Assembly (NCBI GenBank): GCA_020747015.1
Contig: JAGTJM010000009.1
Span: forward strand, 797,843-861,842
Direction: 5' to 3'
Source: Pyrenochaeta sp. MPI-SDFR-AT-0127
Lineage: Eukaryota; Ascomycota; Dothideomycetes; Pleosporales; Cucurbitariaceae
DNA: 64,000 nucleotides
The notes under the pieces are model-generated. The model did not search any database. It saw only the letters and a list, made by a program, of their open reading frames with translations, and was not told the DNA's origin. Below, one piece after another: positions 48,401 through 57,407 of the stretch. Within the stretch, counting starts at the first letter, position 1. Each line of letters opens with the position of its first letter. A program made the translations under genes and the position numbers.

Positions 48401-49153
48401 TTACAGCCTACTAGCGATACTAATCCTACGCTTAACCGTCTTGACCGTTTGAGCAAGTACATGATAATTGCTGCCATACCTATTCGTCAAAGAGTGGACA
48501 TGCTGTGGCGGAGTGCTTATGACAATGGCTCTGTCATTGAAGCGATCGAATTGTCGGTCGCCTGGGACTTTATTGAACAGATGTCTGGATTACAAATATC
48601 GAGATATAAAGGGCTAATACGGATGGGAAAGGGTGATACGGGCGCTCCAAACACCCTTATCAAAACACATCTACCTTCACTCGGCTATCTATTTGACCAC
48701 CCGCAAGCCGGGCATCAAACCTCTCCACCGGAGTCAATAACTCATATTCTGGCGTGGATGCTCTCTTACGCATCTACCGTCAAGCGCCACAGTAGTCTTA
48801 GAGACCTCCTAACAATTTCCATCCGCAGCCGATCAGGCACCAGTACACTTTTGGATTCCGAGGATTTCAAGTCCAGCATCGCATCTTGCCAACCCGAGCA
48901 ACTAATTGATCGCATCTCCCAACTAACTCAAACGGCGCGATATGTTCTTGAGAAAGGCCAGACATCAGCAAGTGACATCGTTCCTGAAACACAATACTGG
49001 GCCCCTTCGAGATGGAACGGAATGGTGAGGGATATCGAGCAAGAGAGGAACAGACTGCAGCTTGATATGGAAGGAGCAAAGAAAGAGCTTGGGCGCATGC
49101 TGATGGATCATTCGCCTACGCCAGTAGATAGTGCGGCTGAGCTCTCTGGCTAG
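45428..49153 (+). CDS. intracellular collagen-like protein with beta-sandwich-like and alpha/beta regions, unknown
   Basis: Five exons (introns 46035-46196, 46265-46329, 47215-47291 and 47746-47804) join into 1120 codons. There is no signal peptide (starts MATTISVNGADGV). Residues 107-163 are glycine-rich G-x-y repeats of collagen type (GHDGGNGQQGLDGVDGTGAT), with another run at 188-207 (GGRAGKHGSPGRGGTRG). A segment with GYTYFCTDSC follows, then a CKCGGGTGTCTGC cluster near 290 and a third short collagen run (GLDGRDGETGAS). Residues 370-500 look like a beta-sandwich (NTGGMPSP, adhesion or CARDB-like). From about 640 there is an alpha/beta pattern (AKFLIVTNP, REKTVVVLNDTFDFF, SSSLFIGTP), then a helical C-terminus. 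I know no function. The first acceptor is ambiguous by six bases (46196 or 46202). The neighbouring RBR ligase gene is divergent. Confidence 0.72.
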
Positions 49154-51375
49154 GTTCATGTATTTATCAGGTTTTGAGCATCTGGTATCGTAATTTCTAA
49201 CCTAATGTGGAGAAAACATTTGCGTTTGTGACAGCGATGATCTCTCCTTCGCGAAGTTTGGTAGCTATGTTCATTGCATTAAGGTTCTCTGTTTCTTTCA
49301 TCCCTCTGACGTTAGACTCTGTCAAGGACTACCACTATACTATTTATACTCTTAGTCATTTGGCTATCATAATTAATCGTGCCCTCAGCTATGACCCTCT
49401 GATTGTTCCTGGCATGAGAATATTTTCATGACGGAGATTGCCAGGAGAAAAGCTCCAGTAAGTAAGACTATGTCTTTGCCTTTACAGCTCGCTTCCGTTC
49501 AAAGACAGCGCACTCTGATAGCTTCAACGAGTAATAAAGCAATCACCAGCAGGGTTTTAATAACTGTACTTAGGTGTGCGTAAGAGAGCATAGAGCGGAC
49601 TGTTATAGCCCACATGCTCAGCGGGCTGGGGCCACCATTATATGGCAACTGCTGCAAGAGAGGATGATCACGACAGTTTCAATTGATCCAACAGCGAATA
49701 TACGGTGGTACACTTTCAGTGGCCGCATGGAGCCGGAGAATATAATTATGTCTAATGAACAAATGCACAAAGAATGCAGCCGAGGTGAATTGGCTGAAAG
49801 CTGGGCCAATTCGCGAAGCTCTGAACGTCAGCCCCCAGAAGTGTGGCTTAGCTACTGGTGGAATTGAGAACGGCAGGAAGGTAAGGCGGATGACCGCCAC
49901 GTTTTGAGATATACACAATGCTATTTTTATACAATTCATTTGGGGCTACACTGACTGAGCATATGCTTGTGTGTATCTTTCATGCTTTCGTTCACGGGAT
50001 CCTAAGTTTTTTATCTATCTTGCAGCACGTTGGAAGATATTTGTTTGAATTATGATATATGGTGAAGTTGCCTTGTTTGTAGCTTTGGATCGGAATTAGT
50101 GATACTCCAGTCTTACCAGCTTCCTAGAGCGTGCACGTTCAGGCTAATAGCAGATACAGGAAAATCTGCGATATCGGCACTCGATAATTCTCAGATATTC
50201 GGGAGGGAAACACGTTGAAGGAGCTAAATTTAGCCTCGTCCCTTGAGAATTCGAGTTCTACAAGCTCACAACTTGACTTGCTGTCTGATTTCACGGCTTT
50301 CCCTTGAGGTTGCGTGCGGATATCATAATTGCTAAGGTTGGGAGAGCATCCACGATGCGATACTATATGCTTCTATGCCACTTTTCACAAGCCTGAGTTC
50401 CATCTAACGACACTAAGCTGATCTGGACTACAAGGGACACGGAGGGGGCCTGAATATTTTGTCACAGCCGAGTTTGCCGTATTGGGCAAATGAAATGATT
50501 CAGAGCACTGTCCCGCACATTTAAGCTGGATGTTCAGACCTATGGAAGGATTGCCGATGAGATTGATAAGTCTGCATTACAAGCCGATTCATCACAGCCA
50601 CTAGTGCTTACTGCGGCCCCGAAAACAACCTCGGAAGAGCACAAATAATCTGTTTATGCGATAGGCATCTCCATTGGACCTGGATCAGAATATTATACAG
50701 AGTTTAAACTTTTATCGTTACGCCAGATAATCGTCAGTTCTATTCGTAGTTGTCAGGAAAAGAGAGTGTCAAAACTAGTAAGGGAAAGAGATTACTGCTT
50801 GATACGACCAATTTTCTCGAAACATTGACCATGATGTTCAACAGATACGTGAAGGATCTAGTTTTCATAGTCATATAGTGTAAGGATGCGGTTAAAATCG
50901 TATCGACACGATATATCACTACCGCACAGTAAAGACCAATAGTACCCCTGGATCTGATCGTGAGGCGGGAAGGATTTCTGCGGATTATGTTAGGCCTGCA
51001 GCCGGCTCGTCACGAAGCTTAGCTTCATATAGCTTAGCGATAGGCGCCTTTATGCAGATTGACATATTCCTACTCTTTCAACCCAGTATTGCCACACGGA
51101 GAAGGTAGTATTGTGTACGGTTCCAATGATATATCGTATAGCTGTATCTCGCATCCTGAAGGATGCTACCCCGAGTTCAATCCAATGCCTTCGATTCGTA
51201 GTCTGAATAGTCTAGAACCGAAAGAGCACGAGTATAAATATGGTCGTCCACAACAGATTTAAAAATGCTACCAGACAAAATCAACACCCGTACCGTGGAG
51301 ACACAGTAATATCTAAAGTCCAATTATCCATATCATTTTGTACTAGCTTACTCGTACCACCTCACCAAAGCCGCT
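49154..51375. other. intergenic, promoter of the small secreted protein
   Basis: About 2.2 kb without a supportable gene. A TATA box lies in the last 150 bp. A 97-codon frame near 49.6-49.9 kb shows no family features. Confidence 0.4.
51233..51240 (+). promoter_or_regulatory. TATA box of the small secreted protein gene
   Basis: TATAAATA lies 136 bp upstream of the ATG at 51376. A CAAT- and pyrimidine-rich leader follows it. Confidence 0.4.
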
Positions 51376-51723
51376 ATGCGTTTCCTTGCTCTCGCCGCCT
51401 TCGGTGCCGCCACCGTTGTTCAACCTGTTATCGCCTGTCTGACTTACAACTACTCTATCAACCCGGCCAATAAGTGCATGACCATCTACTTCAACGATGA
51501 CAACCAGCAAATCTGCCAAGGAACCGTTTGCAGCGGAGATAGCTATTGGACTGGATTTTCTTGCCCGAACGGCTACCGGGTAACTCTCAGCGACAACTCA
51601 AACCCAAGAAGATTTGCGTCCATGTATATTACGTGGTCGGCACCTCATGGTCTTTGGTCATGGACTCAGAACACAAATGTTGGAGGGCCCCCATACACGG
51701 CCAGTGGAAATCATTTCTGCTAG
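51376..51723 (+). CDS. small cysteine-rich secreted protein, effector-like
   Basis: An intronless frame of 115 codons. The N-terminus is a clear signal peptide (MRFLALAAFGAATVVQPVIA), cleaved after about residue 20. The mature protein of 95 residues has six cysteines, an even number that could form three disulfides: near the start (CLTYNY), in NKCMTIYF, twice in ICQGTVCSG, in GFSCPNG and as the final residue (HFC). It is rich in Trp, Tyr, Asn and Ser with no transmembrane segment. These features fit fungal small secreted proteins, some of which are effectors or antimicrobial factors, but no named family is recognised. It stands alone with a TATA box upstream. Confidence 0.75.
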   Translation: MRFLALAAFGAATVVQPVIACLTYNYSINPANKCMTIYFNDDNQQICQGTVCSGDSYWTGFSCPNGYRVTLSDNSNPRRFASMYITWSAPHGLWSWTQNTNVGGPPYTASGNHFC

Positions 51724-52580
51724 AAAATCCGATTGAGTTGGGGCAGGCGGGCGTTCGAGTTTTTCTTGAATGAAATGAAGCGTGTAATGAGACTTGTTAG
51801 TTGCAGAATCAATATATCTGAGATTGTTTGATAGGCGTAGCTTGATACTTGAACCCAAGATTGCTATGAAATCATCATTATTTATCAGTATTTGGTCAGC
51901 AGACCACCACTCAAGTGTCGTACTGGCAATTGCTAGGCTCACTGGGAACAACAGTCTCCGAAGGATGAGCCTTCACAAAAAAAGCCGCCATTTGCTCTAA
52001 CAGAGCGACCATTGTAGCTCAGGCGCTGAGTGGGCTCAATCACAAGGGCGACTAATGCCCAAAAGAAGACGATCCGCAATTTAAGTAAGTTATGAATATA
52101 CCAAGAATGAATGTATTAGCTTGTGACAGAGTGGTCGGTCGCTCCAAGAGACTATCAAAGGCACAAAATGCACACGAATAATAGGGAACGGACATGCGTC
52201 AAACGAAAGGGAGATCGGCAAATAGCAGCAACATGATTATATGGTTCTAATCAAGCACAGAAAGGAGACTGAGCTGCACCTGGGCTGAGCTTACGGTGAT
52301 CATCGTTTTCAGTAGAGGCTCAGAACACACGAGGTGGTAGTCAATTTTGCCAGAGAAAAGCTCAAGGATCCTGTGGATATCATAAGAATTTCATGTGATG
52401 AATATAGCTATACATTATTGTGCGCGCTAGAAAGACACAAGAGAAGCAGCGCTCCTTCCAACCCAGGGGTACGTGAAAGGCACCAGCCATTAGCCCAACG
52501 GGTTAATGCTCTGTTCTAGATCAAGGACATACGGTCCCTTAACGGCAGTACAATTTTATCAATGTATATGGCTTGATTGT
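51724..52580. other. intergenic between convergent genes
   Basis: About 860 bp of 3' flanks. No further gene or repeat is supported. Confidence 0.4.
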
Positions 52581-53705
52581 CTAAGTCAGATTGACAGTGT
52601 GTGTCATGTTCTTAACCGTCTGTAGGTCAATCTGCTCGTCCGAGGTGCTATCATATCGAGATGTCTTTCTGGACTTTTGAAGTCCATTACATGACCAGAT
52701 TCCGGCATCGTTCCATCGACTATCTTGACGCCCCTTCAAAGCCTTAAGCAAGTTGTCGATGCCCTCGCACTCATTTCCAGCGCAGTCGCAATCGACGCTC
52801 GATTTATTGCACTTGAGTTTCTCGGGCCCTTGAGTGATGTACGCACGATCGTGGTCCAAGAAGCCGACAAGGTCGACGAGCAAGTGCTGTAAGCAGCGCA
52901 TAGGAGCATCATTGTTAGGCTTCCTATACACCCGTCCTTCCAGCATCAAGTCGATCCATTCGCAGAAATATCCCATTGGTTCCCGGAATTCTTTGGCCCA
53001 TTCCTTGTAGAACTGACCATAGCCTTTTACCTCAACCCCAAAGCCTCCATCCAGCGCATCGTTCATTTCGTTTTCCCTGATGATCATTCGCTCAGATATC
53101 AATATGCGAGCGGCAGGCCAAACGCCAACATTCCTCCCAGTGGCATCGCGGCGTCGGTCCAGCTCCTCATCGATCATATACATCATGTTCCGCATCTGTT
53201 TCAACTTAAGGTCCTTAGAGAACGATAAGTATCCTGTCTTCGTACGGAGTATGTAAGTGTAAGCTAGATACTGTGCAAGCAAGTAGCACGTAAAGATCTT
53301 CAAGTCATCAAGCCCTTCTGGCGTGGAGAGATGCTGCCGGCTGATAGGGTATTCGACTAAATCGTAGAGTCGTTGCTGCAAATCATATGCTGCGACGAGT
53401 AGCGGTTGGGAGTATTTCTCCGTCAGATTGGACACAGTCTGCATGTGCTCGAGCTCACTTTTGAATGTTTCCAGATCTTTGTCAAGGGTACTTTTAAATG
53501 TTTCCAAGTCCTTGTTGAGTTCGCCCTTGTATGCTTCTAGGTCTCTGTTGAGTTCGCCTTTGTATGCTTCCAATTCCTTTTCCATACCCTGGGCGCGCCG
53601 TTCGTTGCGCCAGCTCAAGAGGAGACTGATGACGGTGCCAAGTAGGCCGATCCCGGCCACTACGATAGGGATTATCAGGTCGGTATTGGCCATAGAGACT
53701 CTCAT
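52581..53705 (-). CDS. membrane-anchored protein with 11-residue repeat stalk, unknown
   Basis: An intronless frame of 374 codons. Residues 10-32 form one hydrophobic membrane segment (LIIPIVVAGIGLLGTVISLL). A stalk of imperfect 11-residue repeats follows at about 40-85 (ELEAYKGELNRDLEAYKGEL, DLETFKSTLDKDLETFKSEL), a right-handed coiled-coil type. A compact helical domain follows with YSQPLLVAAYDLQQRLYDLV, ending near residue 300; the last 75 residues are polar with CDCAGNEC. Similar anchored proteins of unknown role exist in bacteria as well as fungi, as far as I recall, so a shared origin or transfer is possible. No reaction is known. The start ATG at 53705 has a second in-frame ATG four codons later. 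Confidence 0.72.
   Translation of the reverse strand: MRVSMANTDLIIPIVVAGIGLLGTVISLLLSWRNERRAQGMEKELEAYKGELNRDLEAYKGELNKDLETFKSTLDKDLETFKSELEHMQTVSNLTEKYSQPLLVAAYDLQQRLYDLVEYPISRQHLSTPEGLDDLKIFTCYLLAQYLAYTYILRTKTGYLSFSKDLKLKQMRNMMYMIDEELDRRRDATGRNVGVWPAARILISERMIIRENEMNDALDGGFGVEVKGYGQFYKEWAKEFREPMGYFCEWIDLMLEGRVYRKPNNDAPMRCLQHLLVDLVGFLDHDRAYITQGPEKLKCNKSSVDCDCAGNECEGIDNLLKALKGRQDSRWNDAGIWSCNGLQKSRKTSRYDSTSDEQIDLQTVKNMTHTVNLT
53461..53584 (-). repeat. 33-bp imperfect tandem repeat inside the stalk coding region
   Basis: Units begin at 53461, 53494, 53527 and 53560, about 3.7 copies with a few differences each (on the plus strand each opens with TTGAATG, TTAAATG or TTGTATG). Each unit encodes one 11-residue stalk repeat, so copy-number change keeps the reading frame. 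Confidence 0.8.
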
Positions 53706-54780
53706 GTATAAGTTCTCAGATTATTTTGAGGAGCGCAGTAACTTTGTGTGAACGGGTTGATCTATAGAAAGATGTCGCTGTCGGGAAGGTTCAGTTCAAG
53801 ATCCAGAAAAGGAGCGGATGTATCCCTATTTGGCAAGAAAAGATCCGCCAAAACGTTGGATTCGCTTATCTCAATGACGTGGCGCAACTTAGCAAAGACC
53901 TGTTGTGGAGGCTGAAAATGATTGAAGCTATTTTCTCAGCTCGTACCACGAAAGAAACAACCCGCCACCTCTGAAGATAACCATCTTAGCAGCATGATGC
54001 CATCAGTTCAAGTCCATTTGATAATAATGCACATGATAGGCTCCATGGACTGGAACAGTGTCCGTGCGCATGACGATCGCGCCGCCCAGAGCAGCCGCAG
54101 GGCTGGCAAAGCTGGTACGGAGACACTCGGACCCTTGAAGCAAGTCCATAATCTCAGTGACTAGAGGACTTAGCATGTGTTACACTGCTATATGTTAAAA
54201 TATTATGATAACTGTGATACTGATTTTAGCTTTGAGTGTGCCCGCCTTGTGTTATGCTTAAACTTTAGTGATCGAATCGGGGTCCTGGCTGAGGGAGCCA
54301 TAATATCAAAAGAGATACAGGCGCCCGGCTAGTCATGATGTATGTGTTGACTTCAGTGTTAAAGCTCACCTCTAGTATCCTATCTGCACGATAGTCAAGC
54401 CATGTTGTTGAGCCCAAACATGTCTTGCTGTGTTGCCATTAACTGGAGACAAGGTAGTCACCATGGTGCGAGGAAACATGTCCGCCTTTGGTAAGGCTTA
54501 AGAAGAACATCTTCAACACCTGGCCGTATAAGTAGCCACCTCGTCTCTTGAGCAAGTCTCCCTTAAAGCTGAAAGCGAAGACCCAATTAGGTGGGACAGG
54601 AAAAGTGCTCAAGCTCCGCTTGATTCCTTTGGCTGAGTGGTTTTTGCCAGGCGCTTTTCCTACCAAGTTATAAATCTCTCCCACATTCCAGTTGCTGTAA
54701 TGTGGCTATCATCATTGACATTATGTTCCAAGTAACCGGAAGAGCAGCCTACAGATTCTCCTCATGTTGCCATAATTCCA
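53706..54780. other. intergenic, nothing recognised
   Basis: About 1.1 kb between two minus-strand genes. Open frames here are short and without family features. Confidence 0.4.
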
Positions 54781-56517
54781 TCACTTGATGTTGAACATCT
54801 TCGGCCCCTGCCCTCTAGCATACTGGCCATCCATCGCGCCGTCGATATATGCCGGTCCAATAATCGAAAAGTGCGCTAAGTGTCCCGGTGTGCTCTTTTC
54901 TCTCAAAATCACAGGAAGTCTGCAGCCATAAAGAACGCATGCCAGATCACCCTCACGTAACCCAGCAGGTCCTAGCCCGACTAGCCCGTTGGAGGTAGTT
55001 AGAAACATGCGGTTGCCAAGTCTCTCGAACATGAACTCAAAGCCAGCGGCAACTTTTGAGAATGACTCCCACGAGCCGTGGCCCTCCACGTCCTCGACGG
55101 CGTCCCATAACTCCTGACACGAGTATGGGCATCGATGGCGGTTCGGATCTCGCCACCGATCACCAGCCACGAGCTCAAAGAAGATGATGTCATCAAGTTC
55201 CCCATCGGTGTTCCGATTTGCGCAGTGTTGCATCACGACTTTCCGCATGTCGCAGAAAGAGACGCCGGGCTTCAATAGTCTCCGCTCTTTTGCCCAAGTC
55301 AACTCCAAGACGCACTTCCGGTTTTCGAAGGGACCCATGGTCGTTACAATACTACCTATGACCTCGCCAGGCACCGACAAGACGCCATCTGATAATATGA
55401 CCTCTGTAGCGTACACCTTCTCTCCATAAGCCTTGTAGGGTTTTCGAAGGGCTTTCAGGTCGTTATAAATATCAGGAATCCAGGAAGGACATTCGTGTCT
55501 TTCTGAGCGATCACAGTATCGGGGGAAGTCGCATAGAAAATTGAAATTGCGATCATACTTGATATGTAGAGTTACCAAGTCCTCAATGACTTTTTCCAGC
55601 TTCCTTCTATAGTTGAGTTCCAGCTTCCCAGCTAACCGGTGAGGAAACAGCCCCAGCAAGCCGTATACCTTATCCACTGATAAACTCGATTCATGTCTTG
55701 TAGCTGCCAGCATGACCCCGAAGATATCGTGCTTGTCTTGCTCCGGGTTGCGCAATTTTGCAGCAAGGCGGAGCGTATCTCGCGCCGCCCAAAATGGCCC
55801 ACCGCAAGGGATGTAGTTCTCCGACTGCCACCTCTGGAAAAAATTCTGCAAGGCCAGAAAAGCCACCGATTTACGACCACATTGGAATCTTACGTTCATG
55901 TTGGCTGCAAGCTCCTGGATAATCCAGACTCGGGTCCAGTACGGCCGGTTTAACAAGGAGTTGACTGACTCTTTTAGGTCCTCACTAGATACACTTCCTC
56001 GGTCCACATCTTGAAGCTCCAAGTAGTCTATGACTAGGTCGCTACTATTTTTGTCGTCCCCGACGAATGCAACAACATCTTTGGCGTTTTTGTAAATGTT
56101 CCACATTTGCCAGATTTGGTCACGTTTTTCTCGATCGTTGTCTTGATTGATGCAGACTGCGTCAACCCAGATTCTCTTCTCGGTCTTTGCGTCGCGGATA
56201 TAGCTCAAAGCGGTGTGGAGGTTACGAGTAATGTTAAGAGGTGATCCATCAATCCAAATATTTGGCTGCGGATCTTTGGTATCTCCCCATACGTACGATA
56301 AAGCCGTATAGGAGTGCGCTTGATCAAGGGAAACGGAAGAAAGCACACAACTAATCGGCTTATTCTTAGTTCCGGGTAGCAACGTGAGGAGTCGAATCGT
56401 GTGGGTGCCTTCCTCAATACGGCACTTTTCGTAAATATCGTATACAGAAGTAGTTGCTGTCGCACCTTGGCTTCTGCGGCCGCTTGGTGGAGTGGGAGCA
56501 GCTTCTGCCGGGTTCAT
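54781..56517 (-). CDS. HET domain (heterokaryon incompatibility) protein
   Basis: An intronless frame of 578 codons. The HET domain covers about residues 40-200 and is recognised by IRLLTLLPG near the start, the signature YTALSYVWGD, then RIWVDAVCINQDNDREK and IYKNAKDVVAFVGDD. The rest (for example RPYWTRVWIIQELA and KVYGLLGLFP) is the usual C-terminal region of unattached HET proteins. No TPR, ankyrin or NACHT module follows, so the protein is a stand-alone HET type. HET proteins trigger cell death when unlike hyphae fuse, but many have no known trigger. It lies in the same segment as the STAND gene, although several kilobases apart. The gene may take part in recognition rather than central metabolism. 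Confidence 0.9.
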   Translation of the reverse strand: MNPAEAAPTPPSGRRSQGATATTSVYDIYEKCRIEEGTHTIRLLTLLPGTKNKPISCVLSSVSLDQAHSYTALSYVWGDTKDPQPNIWIDGSPLNITRNLHTALSYIRDAKTEKRIWVDAVCINQDNDREKRDQIWQMWNIYKNAKDVVAFVGDDKNSSDLVIDYLELQDVDRGSVSSEDLKESVNSLLNRPYWTRVWIIQELAANMNVRFQCGRKSVAFLALQNFFQRWQSENYIPCGGPFWAARDTLRLAAKLRNPEQDKHDIFGVMLAATRHESSLSVDKVYGLLGLFPHRLAGKLELNYRRKLEKVIEDLVTLHIKYDRNFNFLCDFPRYCDRSERHECPSWIPDIYNDLKALRKPYKAYGEKVYATEVILSDGVLSVPGEVIGSIVTTMGPFENRKCVLELTWAKERRLLKPGVSFCDMRKVVMQHCANRNTDGELDDIIFFELVAGDRWRDPNRHRCPYSCQELWDAVEDVEGHGSWESFSKVAAGFEFMFERLGNRMFLTTSNGLVGLGPAGLREGDLACVLYGCRLPVILREKSTPGHLAHFSIIGPAYIDGAMDGQYARGQGPKMFNIK

Positions 56518-57407
56518 CGTGCAAAGAGGAAGCAGCGACCGAGATCCTCGAGAGTAGCAGTCGTACAGTAACTTCTAATCTAACTACGTGAAACCAGGGA
56601 AGGATTTTCCGATCGGCTGCGATGTGATATGAAATTGTAAGCCAGGGAAGAAACCTTTGTGCGGGATGCGAAAAGGAGTTTCAAGCGTTGGTTAATGGTA
56701 ACCCCGCAGCTGATAGCGTGGGTAGAGAGTGTAAAGCATGGGAGTGAGGCGTCTCGGTAGCATTTGATGGCTATTACCGTATTGCGGCTTACTTCCAGTA
56801 CCGTCCGAAGTAAGAAACTTGCATGTGTACGCTGCATGCAGTAATATGGATTCGAGACTCGCAGAGTCAACGTGGTCGTCACTAATTCGATGTTAGTGCT
56901 GTCACGAGGAGTCAAACTCCGACCAATCAAAGCTTTTTTCACCCATTCTGAGCGACTAAAGCTCATCTCTCTTATTAACAATATTGCGAGCGCTCGTTGC
57001 GATCCGCACAGCCACGGATCTTACGATAGGCTTGGCGACCCTGCATGAAGTTGCGTCCCCCAGCGCACATAGGTTTGATGATGACTTCCTACTATCAGAG
57101 AAGGTTCTGACGCTTAGATAAGGCCCCTTTGCGAGAATTTGAAGCGGGAAGAGCTTAATAGTAGTGCTACGAGAAGGGAAGTGTGTTACGCCATAAAAGA
57201 AGGCGCTATGTAAATTAGGCGCGGAGACGACAATGCAAACGTAATTTTTGTAAGTAAGAGGGATTATGGATATTTAAGATTAGCAATAACACACTATTCT
57301 CATAGATTAAAAGCAACATTCGTTGTGCGCACAAAGTTCGAGCTGCTCGAAGTCAAAGTACCCCTTTGTCTCGACACGGAGGGTGTCTCGTTACGCAGGC
57401 ACGGGCG
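56518..57407. other. intergenic, HET gene promoter side
   Basis: About 890 bp. No coding sequence is recognised. A short A/T-rich patch near 57240-57320 is not strongly RIP-like. Confidence 0.4.
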
